This document shows, one piece after another, positions 1 to 7,931 of a stretch of DNA of 64,000 nt; within the stretch, counting starts at the first letter, position 1, and each line of letters starts with the position of its first letter. The position numbers and the translations under genes were made by a program. The DNA is from Solibacillus palustris (GTDB lineage: Bacteria; Bacillota; Bacilli; Bacillales_A; Planococcaceae), in contig NZ_JAKZFC010000005.1 in the NCBI RefSeq assembly GCF_022549215.1, positions 186,001 to 250,000 of the forward strand, written 5' to 3'. The notes under the pieces were generated by a model. That model made no database searches. It was not told where the DNA came from and was given only the letters and a program-made list of their open reading frames with translations.

Positions 1-1
1 T

Positions 2-202
2 TGGATGTGTACGTTCTTACAACAATCGAGTGAAAAAGGAGAAATCCGAGAGAATATTAATTGCTCGCGTACATCACGTATTTTAATTGGCTTAATAGAA
101 TCTACTGCAGAACAATTATATTTATATGATTCACCCTCACAAGATGAAATTGAAGCCCAATATAAAGAATTAGTTGAATTTACTAAAAGTGCATTGAAAT
201 AA
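2..202 (+). CDS. C-terminal end of a TetR-like transcriptional regulator (partial)
   Basis: The reading frame is already open at the left edge of the window, so only the last ~66 residues are present and the true start lies outside. The fragment is helical and amphipathic and ends in KSALK. It resembles the ligand-binding C-terminal domain of TetR-family repressors, but the DNA-binding half is missing, so the family call rests on general character only. A clear terminator overlaps its stop codon, which marks the end of a transcription unit. Confidence 0.45.
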   Translation, partial: WMCTFLQQSSEKGEIRENINCSRTSRILIGLIESTAEQLYLYDSPSQDEIEAQYKELVEFTKSALK

Positions 203-215
203 AATGCACTTTTTT
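185..215 (+). terminator. Rho-independent terminator after the partial TetR-like gene
   Basis: A 9-bp stem (AAAAGTGCA pairing with TGCACTTTT) with an 11-nt loop ends in a T run. The stem includes the last codons and the stop of the upstream gene. Confidence 0.8.
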
Positions 216-400
216 CTATTTACTTTGATTGGAAATACTTATTTATTTAGATTTGATCATATGTACAAGTTCAATCCCATCCCATCCCTTAAGTACAGGC
301 TGACATGAAAGCAATTAACAAAATTTGAATAAGGAATATCTATCTGCTCATATAGTGTCAGAAACGAGCACGGTTTTTACTAATGAGAAGGATGGTGTAA

Positions 401-1048
401 TTGGCGCATCAAATTAATTGGTTATTCGTGTTGCAATTGGGGATGGCACTATTTTGGATTATGACGTACATACTTATAATAATGCAGGGATTTCGAGATC
501 GGGCATATGGTATGCCAATGGTTGCAATTTGTGCAAATATTTCATGGGAATTCATTTTTGCATTCATTTACCCAATCAATGATATACAACGGAAAATTAC
601 GATGATTTGGTTTGCCTTGGATATTGTTATACTAATGCAATATTTAACATATGGGCGAAAGGAATTTAAAAAATACCTTTCAGGGAAGCTTTTTTATTCC
701 TCTTTCTTTATAACACTAGGCATTAGTTTTTGCATAATATTAATGATCACACATGAGATAAATGATTTTGAAGGGAAGTACGTTGCTTTTTCGCAAAACT
801 TAATGATGTCGGGTCTGTTTATTTCTTTGCTATTATGGAGAGGAAATTTGAAGGGGCAATCTTTAGCAATTGCTATTTTTAAAATGCTAGGTACCTTATG
901 TATTTCTATTGCTTCCTATATGTATTTCAAAGCAAGCTTAATTACGATGATTTCTGTCGCAATTCTTATATATGATTGGATTTATATAGGCTTAGTTTAC
1001 AAGTTAATTAGAAAAAATTCTTCTCATATTAATTTAAGGACCAGCTAG
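401..1048 (+). CDS. Seven-helix membrane protein resembling transmembrane (PaxB/Pyr4-type) terpene cyclases
   Basis: A 215-aa, very hydrophobic protein with about seven predicted membrane helices. It begins at TTG, preceded by an AAGGA ribosome site at 388-392. In the second helix it carries NISWE (Glu50), and near the C-terminus YDW (Asp192). In fungal meroterpenoid cyclases such as Pyr4 (family knowledge), one Glu in a similar NxxWE context and one Asp in the last helix are catalytic, and those proteins are also small seven-helix proteins. The match is in layout and short motifs, so function is inferred. No prenyltransferase or epoxidase gene lies nearby. The alternative is an uncharacterised integral membrane protein. 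Confidence 0.5.
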   Translation: MAHQINWLFVLQLGMALFWIMTYILIIMQGFRDRAYGMPMVAICANISWEFIFAFIYPINDIQRKITMIWFALDIVILMQYLTYGRKEFKKYLSGKLFYSSFFITLGISFCIILMITHEINDFEGKYVAFSQNLMMSGLFISLLLWRGNLKGQSLAIAIFKMLGTLCISIASYMYFKASLITMISVAILIYDWIYIGLVYKLIRKNSSHINLRTS

Positions 1049-1068
1049 AAGCACTAGTCGGTCTAAGT

Positions 1069-1352
1069 AATCTAAGCTCGTTATACGTAAATGGTTTGCT
1101 TCATTCCGTGGCATGAAGGCTCGTAGTAGAAAGGTGGGACTAGGTGTATCAGGAGGGGAGGAATCACTAAGCTCACTTCTATTTGCACTCGCGTTACTGC
1201 AAAACTTAGCCACTTCATCAGGCTATATTGTGCTCGATGAATTTGATAGCGTATTAGATGATGAGCAGAAAAATAAGGTATTTAATCTTTATGCTGAGGA
1301 GCTGAGCGAGACCAAAAAAAGTATTGTTTGTGCACTAGCCAAAGTTATTTAA
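1069..1352 (+). pseudogene. Remnant of an SMC/SbcC-like ATPase (C-terminal ATP-binding part)
   Basis: An in-frame stop at 1068 precedes a stretch that contains an ABC-type signature (GVSGGEES) and, about 30 residues later, a Walker B plus D-loop (IVLDEFDSVLDD). These are the C-terminal elements of SMC/SbcC/RecN-type ATPases, which normally sit behind hundreds of residues of coiled coil and a Walker A motif. Neither is present upstream, where an unrelated gene ends at 1048. An ATG at 1113 opens 79 codons, but there is no ribosome site. The fragment is a truncated relic, and its last residues appear out of register with the family. Confidence 0.7.
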
Positions 1353-1363
1353 CAAAATAGATA

Positions 1364-1409
1364 AGCTACGTTATAGCTCAAATTATCGGGCTTTGAACGT
1401 AGTTTTTTT
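1364..1409 (+). terminator. Rho-independent terminator
   Basis: CTACGTT (1366-1372) pairs with AACGTAG (1396-1402), a second inner stem extends it, and seven or more T follow. It separates the ATPase remnant from the two-component operon. Confidence 0.7.
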
Positions 1410-1539
1410 GATTATTAAAAACATGCCTGCCTAAATAAATATTAAATAAAGTATTATAGATTGAGTGCTTTTTTACTTAAATGTATAATAATTCAAAATG
1501 GATATTTCCAAATGAATTGAATATAGGAGATGGTAGCAG

Positions 1540-2208
1540 TTGTTTCGTATTTTATACATAGAGGATGAAAAAGAAATCGGGCAATGGGTGACGAAGGAGT
1601 TAACAGAAAGAGGATTTGAGGTGCGATGGCTAGAGTCTGGTGAGGGTATTGAGCATTACATAGGTTCTGCCGATGTTGTCATTTTGGATGTTATGCTACC
1701 TGGCTTAGATGGCTTTTCGATCGGGAAAAGAATCAAGAGGGAAAATAATGAATTACCTATTATAATGCTTTCCGCACGCACAGCAGTGGAGGACAAAATT
1801 GAGGGTCTAAACTTTGCGGATGATTATTTAACAAAGCCTTTCCATCCGGATGAACTAGTAGCGCGTGTAGAAGTATTACTAAGGAGATATCAAAAGAATG
1901 ACGATATAATAGACCTTCAGCACTTAAAAATACATACAAAAGAGATGCGAATAATGGACAGTATTGCTAATGAAGAAATTCAATTAACAAGCAAGCAGTT
2001 TTATTTATTTCAATATTTTATTCGTCATTTAAATCAAATACTAACAAAGGAACAGCTATATGAAGGGGTTTGGGAAGAGGCTTACATAGAAGGTGATAAA
2101 ACATTAATGGTCCATATAAGATATTTAAGAGAAAAAATAGAATTAAATCCAGCTAAGCCACTGATTATTGAAACAATACGCGGCATTGGCTATAGGGTAA
2201 AACTATGA
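1540..2208 (+). CDS. OmpR/PhoB-family response regulator
   Basis: A cytoplasmic two-component regulator of 222 aa with a TTG start behind AGGAGA at 1525-1530. The receiver domain (1-~118) has the acidic pair E8/D9, the phosphoacceptor Asp50 (in VVILDVMLPG) and Lys99 (LTKPF). The winged-helix DNA-binding domain (~128-222) ends in the usual GIGYRVKL. Its stop overlaps the start of the histidine kinase (ATGA). The ABC transporter starting at 3726 is the probable target, as in BcrR/NisR/SpaR-type systems. One residue normally present before ADDY in the receiver (GLELGADDY in relatives) is missing here (GLNFADDY). Confidence 0.9.
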   Translation: MFRILYIEDEKEIGQWVTKELTERGFEVRWLESGEGIEHYIGSADVVILDVMLPGLDGFSIGKRIKRENNELPIIMLSARTAVEDKIEGLNFADDYLTKPFHPDELVARVEVLLRRYQKNDDIIDLQHLKIHTKEMRIMDSIANEEIQLTSKQFYLFQYFIRHLNQILTKEQLYEGVWEEAYIEGDKTLMVHIRYLREKIELNPAKPLIIETIRGIGYRVKL

Positions 2209-3587
2209 GAATTTTCCGATCATTATTAGCGAAGTATATGCTTATTATTTTACTGGCAATGTCTATTGTTCAAATAGCGTACTTTATTCCTGCTTTATTT
2301 GTAATGGGGATTGCTCAAAAAGAGGAAAGTAATAATAATATTCAATATGGCGAAGACTACAATGAAAATGTGATTGAGGAACAATGGCATGCTGAAGCAA
2401 ATAAAATAAAAGCTATTAAAATAGAAGTAATCGAACAATTATTTGAAGACTGGCAGCAAAAATACCCCGAAGCCGCCATGTTTTGGGTAAGTGAGAAGGG
2501 GACATTACTAACAGAAGTCAATGTGAAAGAGCAGCTTCCAGCACAATGGACACCTGCATTTACGACTAAGTTTATAAAAGAGCGATATGACGGGGATCCT
2601 TTTACCGTTATTGCATATCTAGGAGATGATGAAACGAATGGTTTTATTGTTTTTGAAATTCCTAGATCGGTATTGAATCCACCGATTAGAAATGTTTATC
2701 AGCAATATGGGACCATTGTATTTTTAGGTGTTATTTGTATCATTATATTTTTTATCAGTGTATCTTTTTTATTTTTTAGAGGAATTCGTAAACGTTTATT
2801 AAAGCTTCAGGAAGCGATGGAAATTCGTGATGTAGACGGGTTACCTATTGGGATGGATGTGAAAAAGAAGGATGAGATTGGGCAACTTGAACAAAGCTTT
2901 AATCGCATGGTGTGTGAGCTTAGGGAAAGTAAAAACCGTGAGCAAAAGGAAGAACAATTACGGAGGGAATTAATTGCTAATCTTTCTCATGATTTACGTA
3001 CGCCTTTGACGAAAGTACGGGCACAAACTTATTCCATTAGTAAAGAGAAATTATCAGATGAAGGCAAATATGCTGTGAAAGCTTTGGAAACGTCGATTGT
3101 TAATATTGACGGATTAATGGAAAATTTAATGTCGTATACGTTACTCATGGCTAGTAAATATAAATTTGAACCAAAGGAAACTAATGTTATTCGATTTGCA
3201 CGAGAGCACATGACTACGTGGTATCCTGTTTTTGAAAAAGAAGGTTTTGAAATAGACGTAGAGTTACATTCATTCGAGGATAATAACTGGCTAGTTGATT
3301 CGCTTTGGTTAGGTCGTATATTTGATAATTTCTTTCAAAATGTATTACGGCATGCAAGTAGTGGGCAATATATTGGTGTTAAAACAGAATCAACGAAATA
3401 CTACGATGCATTCGTCATTTCGGATTGCGGAAAAGGAATGAACAATGAATCCAATGCAAAAGGCGCAGGGATTGGTTTATCTATAGTAGATATTATGGTG
3501 AAGGGTATGGAGCTAGATTGGGATATCACATCAAGTGAGTCCGGCACAATGATTAAAATTATACGACGTAAGAAGCTGTCCGAATGA
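2205..3587 (+). CDS. Membrane sensor histidine kinase
   Basis: A 460-aa partner of the preceding response regulator, with a 4-nt overlap. TM1 lies at ~10-33, an extracellular sensor loop of ~130 residues follows, TM2 is at ~167-190, and HAMP at ~190-240. The HisKA H-box has the phosphoacceptor His262 (LSHDLRTPL). The HATPase domain has an N-box near NFFQNVLRHA, DCGKGM and GAGIGLSIV. The large external loop distinguishes it from the short-loop BceS type and suggests direct ligand sensing. It probably signals envelope or peptide stress to the adjacent transporter genes; the ligand cannot be read from the sequence. Confidence 0.9.
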   Translation: MRIFRSLLAKYMLIILLAMSIVQIAYFIPALFVMGIAQKEESNNNIQYGEDYNENVIEEQWHAEANKIKAIKIEVIEQLFEDWQQKYPEAAMFWVSEKGTLLTEVNVKEQLPAQWTPAFTTKFIKERYDGDPFTVIAYLGDDETNGFIVFEIPRSVLNPPIRNVYQQYGTIVFLGVICIIIFFISVSFLFFRGIRKRLLKLQEAMEIRDVDGLPIGMDVKKKDEIGQLEQSFNRMVCELRESKNREQKEEQLRRELIANLSHDLRTPLTKVRAQTYSISKEKLSDEGKYAVKALETSIVNIDGLMENLMSYTLLMASKYKFEPKETNVIRFAREHMTTWYPVFEKEGFEIDVELHSFEDNNWLVDSLWLGRIFDNFFQNVLRHASSGQYIGVKTESTKYYDAFVISDCGKGMNNESNAKGAGIGLSIVDIMVKGMELDWDITSSESGTMIKIIRRKKLSE

Positions 3588-3607
3588 TTTTTCGGACGGC
3601 TTCTTTT
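3572..3607 (+). terminator. Rho-independent terminator after the two-component operon
   Basis: GAAGCTGTCCGA pairs with TCGGACGGCTTC around a short loop and T5 follows. It overlaps the kinase stop codon, so the ABC genes probably have their own promoter. Confidence 0.85.
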
Positions 3608-3626
3608 TATCAATTATGCCGGGGGC

Positions 3627-3656
3627 TTTAAATTGCTTCTGCTGAAGCAATTTAAA
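3627..3656. repeat. Perfect 13-bp inverted repeat
   Basis: TTTAAATTGCTTC, loop TGCT, GAAGCAATTTAAA. It lies 70 bases upstream of the ABC transporter start, after the terminator of the kinase gene. It has no T run and could be an operator, an mRNA hairpin or a repeat remnant. Confidence 0.6.
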
Positions 3657-3725
3657 CAAAATTTAAACTTCGTACGTACCTGCATTTAAACTTGGTACTT
3701 TATGCTAAATAAAGAGGTGAGGGAA

Positions 3726-4637
3726 ATGGAATATATCGTACAAACAGAAAATTTATCAAAACAGTTTGGTAAAGAGCAGGCTGTATCAGGGTTAGATTTA
3801 AAAATTCGTAAAGGGGAAATTTACGGATTTTTAGGCCCAAATGGTGCAGGGAAAACAACGACAATTCGTATGCTTTTAGGATTAATGAAACCAACATCTG
3901 GAAAAATTAAAATTTTCCAAAAGGATGTAACGAAGGATCGAATCAAAATATTATCGAAAATTGGTTCGTTGGTTGAAAACCCATCCTATTACCCGCATTT
4001 AACAGCTTACGAAAATTTAGAAGCTCTACGAAAAATATTAGGTGTGCCAAAATCGCGCATCGATGAAGTGTTAGAAATTGTTCGTTTAACAGAGGCAGCC
4101 AATAAAAAAGTTAAAGGATTCTCGCTTGGTATGAAGCAGCGTCTAGGCATTGCCGCGTCTCTTTTACACAATCCAGAATTATTAATATTAGATGAACCAA
4201 CAAATGGACTTGATCCATCTGGGATTATTGAAATTCGAAATTTAATAAAACGCCTTCCTTCTGAATATGGGATGACGGTTGTTATTTCGAGTCATTTGTT
4301 GTCTGAAATTGATCAAATGGCGACAACAGTTGGCATTGTTTCGAAAGGGAAAATGATTTTTCAAGATTCAATTGAAGCAATGCGTATGCATGCACAGCCA
4401 AAAGTTATATTCAAGGTGAATAATAGTGAGCAAGCCTGGCGTTCGTTAGTGGCGAATGGCATAAAAGCAGAATGCAAAGAAGGACAAATTGTATTAGATG
4501 AATGCTCCGATGAAAAAGTAGCGCAAATCGTTCAAATTCTTGTGCAGGACGGCTTTTCTGTTTATCGCGTAGAAGAAGAAAAACAATCATTGGAGGATAT
4601 ATTCCTTCAAATGACGGCGGGAGTGCAAGCGATATGA
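3726..4637 (+). CDS. ABC transporter ATP-binding protein, bacitracin/lantibiotic export type
   Basis: A 303-aa ATPase, cytoplasmic, pairing with the two permeases that follow. The start is the ATG at 3726, behind GAGGTGAGGG; an earlier in-frame ATG at 3702 lacks such a site. Walker A GPNGAGKTT is at 37-45, the signature FSLGMKQR at ~133-141, Walker B LLILDEPTNGLDP at ~155-167, and the H-loop in ISSHLL. The ~70-residue C-terminal extension is typical of the BcrA/NisF/SpaF subfamily (DrrA-like exporters). It overlaps the first permease by 4 nt. Likely role: self-protection against, or export of, a cell-wall-active peptide. Confidence 0.9.
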   Translation: MEYIVQTENLSKQFGKEQAVSGLDLKIRKGEIYGFLGPNGAGKTTTIRMLLGLMKPTSGKIKIFQKDVTKDRIKILSKIGSLVENPSYYPHLTAYENLEALRKILGVPKSRIDEVLEIVRLTEAANKKVKGFSLGMKQRLGIAASLLHNPELLILDEPTNGLDPSGIIEIRNLIKRLPSEYGMTVVISSHLLSEIDQMATTVGIVSKGKMIFQDSIEAMRMHAQPKVIFKVNNSEQAWRSLVANGIKAECKEGQIVLDECSDEKVAQIVQILVQDGFSVYRVEEEKQSLEDIFLQMTAGVQAI

Positions 4638-5344
4638 TAGGCAATCTTTTGTCATCTGACTTCTTAAAAATTAAACGAAAGGGATTGTGGTTATTAACAG
4701 CTTTAGGACCTTTTGGTGTAGTGGCGCTACAAACGGTCAATTACGGATTAAGAAAAGACTATTTGTTACAACAAAGTGAAGATGATTGGGGCTATTATTT
4801 AGGGAATGTACATTCTTTTACCCCACTTGCGCTTATTTTAGGGGTTGCCATATTAACATCTTTCATGGCGAGTATTGAAAATGAAACAAATGCATGGAAG
4901 CAATTAATTGCTTTGCCTGTATCAAAAATGACAGTGTATTTATCAAAATTTACAGTGCTAACCATATTATTGTTTGTTTCTTCTTCGCTACTGTTATTTT
5001 TAACATTTGCTTACGGATTGTTTTTAGATTTGGGAGCGAATATTCCTTATATGGAGCTAGTCCAGTCTAGTTATTATCCATTTTTAGCGTCATTACCAGT
5101 ATTAGCATTGCAGCTTTGGATTGCGACTGTTAGTCAAAATCAAGCCATACCTATTACTACCGGGGTCTTTGGTGTGATATTTGCATTTTCAGCATATAAA
5201 TTGCCAGATTGGATGATTTGGAAGTGGCCAACATTAATGAATGAATGGAATGAACCAATCATCAATGTTGCACTAGGTATAGGTGTAGGTATTCTATTAT
5301 ATATCGTTGGAATGATCGATTTCACGAGAAGGGATGTGAAATAA
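4634..5344 (+). CDS. ABC-2 type permease, first membrane subunit
   Basis: A 236-aa integral membrane protein with about six hydrophobic helices. The start overlaps the end of the ATPase gene (ATGA), and its stop overlaps the start of the next permease (TAATG). It contains ENETNAWKQLIALPVS after the second helix, the hallmark stretch of lantibiotic-immunity permeases of the NisE/SpaE/MutE type (ABC2_membrane_4). It should form a heterodimer with the following protein and be driven by the ATPase. Confidence 0.85.
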   Translation: MIGNLLSSDFLKIKRKGLWLLTALGPFGVVALQTVNYGLRKDYLLQQSEDDWGYYLGNVHSFTPLALILGVAILTSFMASIENETNAWKQLIALPVSKMTVYLSKFTVLTILLFVSSSLLLFLTFAYGLFLDLGANIPYMELVQSSYYPFLASLPVLALQLWIATVSQNQAIPITTGVFGVIFAFSAYKLPDWMIWKWPTLMNEWNEPIINVALGIGVGILLYIVGMIDFTRRDVK

Positions 5345-6072
5345 TGCGAGCTATACTACATTCTGAATGGTACAAATTAAGGAAGTCTAAAATGATACCG
5401 CTTATTCTAACGGGTCCGATGATCGGTCTAATTATAGGATTATCGGTCGGTTTCGAGGATGATTTCGATGTGAATAAATGGTATATTGCATTACTTTCAA
5501 TGAATTTAACATATTCATTATTGTTTCTACCACTTATTTCGGGGATCTTTGCAAGCCTCATTTGTAGATATGAGCACCAAGCTGGTGGTTGGAAACAACT
5601 TTTAGCATTGCCTGTAACAAGGGGAAGAGTATTTGTCGCGAAGTATGTATTAATCATGTTGCTAATCTTGGCGATGCAATTATTATATTTAATTTCTATA
5701 TATGCAGTAGGTATGATAAAAGGTTATACAGATCCTTTCCCAATGGAAATCGTTTGGAAAAGCATTTTTGGAGGATGGGTAGCGACATTTCCATTAGTTG
5801 CATTGCAATTGTGGATGTCAGTGATGTTTAAAAGCTTTGCTGCTCCGTTTGCAGTAAATGTAATTTTTACCTTGCCAGCTATAATAGTTGCGAATTCTGA
5901 ACAATTTGGCCCTTACTATCCGTGGGTGCAACCTTTTTTTATGATGAATATAGGTGGAAGCACAGGGGAAGTATTTTTTGTACCATGGGATCAATTAGTT
6001 ACGGTTGTAGGTGGTAGTTTTATGTTGTTTTTCATTGGAGGCTATTTGTACTTCCAGCGAAAAGCTGTTTAA
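5344..6072 (+). CDS. ABC-2 type permease, second membrane subunit
   Basis: A 242-aa membrane protein, paralogue of the preceding gene: it has the same six-helix layout and a matching motif (YEHQAGGWKQLLALPVT) at the same position. It overlaps the first permease by one base, indicating translational coupling. It is comparable to the NisG/SpaG/MutG partner. No lantibiotic precursor or modification gene lies nearby, so a resistance or sensing role is more likely than production. Confidence 0.85.
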   Translation: MRAILHSEWYKLRKSKMIPLILTGPMIGLIIGLSVGFEDDFDVNKWYIALLSMNLTYSLLFLPLISGIFASLICRYEHQAGGWKQLLALPVTRGRVFVAKYVLIMLLILAMQLLYLISIYAVGMIKGYTDPFPMEIVWKSIFGGWVATFPLVALQLWMSVMFKSFAAPFAVNVIFTLPAIIVANSEQFGPYYPWVQPFFMMNIGGSTGEVFFVPWDQLVTVVGGSFMLFFIGGYLYFQRKAV

Positions 6073-6159
6073 CTTGTTTCAGCAGAAGTCCCTATTTATA
6101 TAAATGGGAGATGAATGCCAAATATGCAATTTTTATTTAGTTGGGGGTTAAACCCAGGC

Positions 6160-6262
6160 TGAATCAAGTTAAAGCCCCGGCGGATGTCACAGATTTTTAA
6201 GGGGAGCTTTTCGAGCAGGCTCGAAAAAAATCTGGACGCAATTACGCCGAGGCGTAATTGAT
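6160..6262. repeat. Structured dispersed repeat, copy A (103 bp)
   Basis: The element runs from TGAATCAAGTT to GTAATTGATT, with short terminal inverted repeats (AATCAA/TTGATT). Inside are a hairpin TTTTCGAG/CTCGAAAA enclosed by AGATTT/AAATCT and a second hairpin AATTACGCC-GA-GGCGTAATT. It is close to identical to 53871-53972, and part of it recurs at 34951-34988. It ends 20 bases before the start codon of the next gene. No coding potential was seen. Confidence 0.85.
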
Positions 6263-6282
6263 TTTTGTGAGGAGGATGTTAT

Positions 6283-7548
6283 ATGAATTTATTGAAAAAA
6301 ACTTGGTTTGTAACGACATCGATTGCCCTTTCTGTTTTCCTAGCAGGGTGTGGAAGTGGGGAAGCGGTAGAAGATGTAGCTCAATATACATCGAAAATAG
6401 AAAATATTGATATTCCAAATGATGTTAAAGTCATTGGCTTTGGAGAAGCAACACACGGTAATATTGAATTTCAAGAATTGAAAAAGGATCTATTTCAAGC
6501 ATTAGTTGTGAATGAGAATGTTCATGTCTTTGTATTAGAGGGTGACTTTGGTGGTGCTCAGCAAATTAATCAGTTTATATTAACGGGTAACGGTACAGCA
6601 GAAGAGGCTGTAAATACCCTTGATTATCAAATTTACCGAACAGAGCAGATGATAGAGCTGGTGCAATGGATGCATGATTATAATAGGACGGTAGATGAGA
6701 ATGAGAAGATTTATTTTTACGGCAACGATATGCAACGCTATGACTACAGTAAAAAAGGGTTGCTAGATTATTATAAAGAAGTAAACAGCGATGTGGTAAA
6801 AGAATATACAACGCAGCTGGAGCATGTTTCCAATGAGACAATGCGTGAATTAACAAACAGCCAACTGAAAGCGTTGGATGCAACAATGGATTCAATTATT
6901 TTAGATTTGCAATCAAATAGCACAGCATATATTACACGCTCATCGGAAGAAACATTTGCTATGGCTTCACAATATGCACAAATCATGAAGCAACGTACTC
7001 AGCTGTTTTTAAATGATAGCGAGTATGCCACTTTACGAGATCAATATTTGGCAGAAAACCTGCAATGGATTGTTGAATTTGAAGCGGGGCGCGGGCACGA
7101 TAAAGTGCTGATTTCTGCACATAATGGGCATATTGAAAAAACTTCCGCATCATTAGCAGGCTACAAAGCAATGGGAGATTATTTAGATGAAATTTACGGA
7201 GATGCATATTTTGCGATTGGAACGGATTTTATCGATAATACATTCCAGGCGTTAAACGGTAGTTCAGGTGAACGTGAAAACTATACACTGGAGCATCATG
7301 ATGATTTAGTAGATGCCTTTAGTGATGTAGAGGAAAATGTATTTTACGTAGATTTTAAAAAAGCTAGTGCATCAAAAGAGTTAGCAACTATTCTCTCGAC
7401 TGAACAGAAGATGGCGAATATAGGCGATGATTTCCGTTCGTGGTATAAGTTCACGAAGATGTTTTATACGATTAAAATGATACCAAATGAATCTTATGAT
7501 AGCTTAATAATTGTGAAAGAGGCGACACCAACGACGGTTATTGATTAA
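6283..7548 (+). CDS. Lipoprotein of the erythromycin esterase family
   Basis: A 421-aa protein. A lipoprotein signal peptide (2-22) ends in the lipobox LAGC with Cys23, so the mature protein should be anchored on the outer face of the membrane. The Ere fold markers are GFGEATHGNIEF (Glu55, His58), FYGNDMQRYDY and SAHNGHI (a His pair). Family members include the macrolide esterases EreA/EreB, but many bacilli carry family members with no proven macrolide activity, so substrate is unknown. The start is ATG behind GAGGAGG. It follows the putative resistance transporter but sits behind a repeat element 210 bases away, so co-regulation is uncertain. Confidence 0.85.
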   Translation: MNLLKKTWFVTTSIALSVFLAGCGSGEAVEDVAQYTSKIENIDIPNDVKVIGFGEATHGNIEFQELKKDLFQALVVNENVHVFVLEGDFGGAQQINQFILTGNGTAEEAVNTLDYQIYRTEQMIELVQWMHDYNRTVDENEKIYFYGNDMQRYDYSKKGLLDYYKEVNSDVVKEYTTQLEHVSNETMRELTNSQLKALDATMDSIILDLQSNSTAYITRSSEETFAMASQYAQIMKQRTQLFLNDSEYATLRDQYLAENLQWIVEFEAGRGHDKVLISAHNGHIEKTSASLAGYKAMGDYLDEIYGDAYFAIGTDFIDNTFQALNGSSGERENYTLEHHDDLVDAFSDVEENVFYVDFKKASASKELATILSTEQKMANIGDDFRSWYKFTKMFYTIKMIPNESYDSLIIVKEATPTTVID

Positions 7549-7667
7549 ATCTTGTGTATCCGGTGCAGGAATCTTAGAACGATAATGAAGTATAGGTAAA
7601 CCAAAGTACTTGCATGATATAGCATACGTATAAGTCCTAGATTGCTGTAATGAAGGAGGCTATTAAT

Positions 7668-7880
7668 ATGAATGGCCAATCATTATAAGCGTTGAATATG
7701 ATGAGCAATTTTTAAAGGATTTTGCTTTTTAATAATAATCCACTGCTAACAAATAATTATTTTGATATTTTCTTAAACGTTCTTCTAAATCGCCAATAAA
7801 ATTCTTGGCAACACCCTTGTAAATGTTTCTTCAAGTGAGCGTTTTTCCTTCTTAAGTAGTTCAGAGGAAATAACATCAAC
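7668..7880. pseudogene. Decayed short coding remnants
   Basis: The gap 7549-7931 has no intact gene. On the plus strand a good ribosome site (AAGGAGG) precedes an ATG at 7668, but the frame stops after six codons; a shifted frame continues as SVEYDEQFLKDFAF and then stops. On the minus strand 7880-7729 reads SSELLKKEKRSLEETF and, after a frame change near 7815, IGDLEERLRKYQNNYLLA to a stop. Both look like broken genes. The families were not recognised. Confidence 0.4.
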
Positions 7881-7916
7881 ACCGTTCAGACTTTATGGAC
7901 GGTGTTGATGTTATTT
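7868..7916 (-). terminator. Long perfect inverted repeat, probable terminator of the YitT gene
   Basis: Eighteen base pairs (AAATAACATCAACACCGT with ACGGTGTTGATGTTATTT) around a 13-nt loop, 16 bases beyond the stop of the minus-strand gene. The stem is much longer than usual and the T run on the minus strand is weak. Confidence 0.6.
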
Positions 7917-7931
7917 GACCGCCTGTTCTTA

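Noticed and set aside
3029-3211. Antisense ORF inside the histidine kinase gene, and many similar minus-strand ORFs inside fad, glt and met genes
   Set aside because: They are shadows of strongly coding frames, lack ribosome sites and show no family similarity.
6283-7548. Confirmed macrolide resistance gene
   Set aside because: Family membership is clear, but many erythromycin-esterase-like proteins of bacilli have no shown macrolide activity, so resistance is not claimed.
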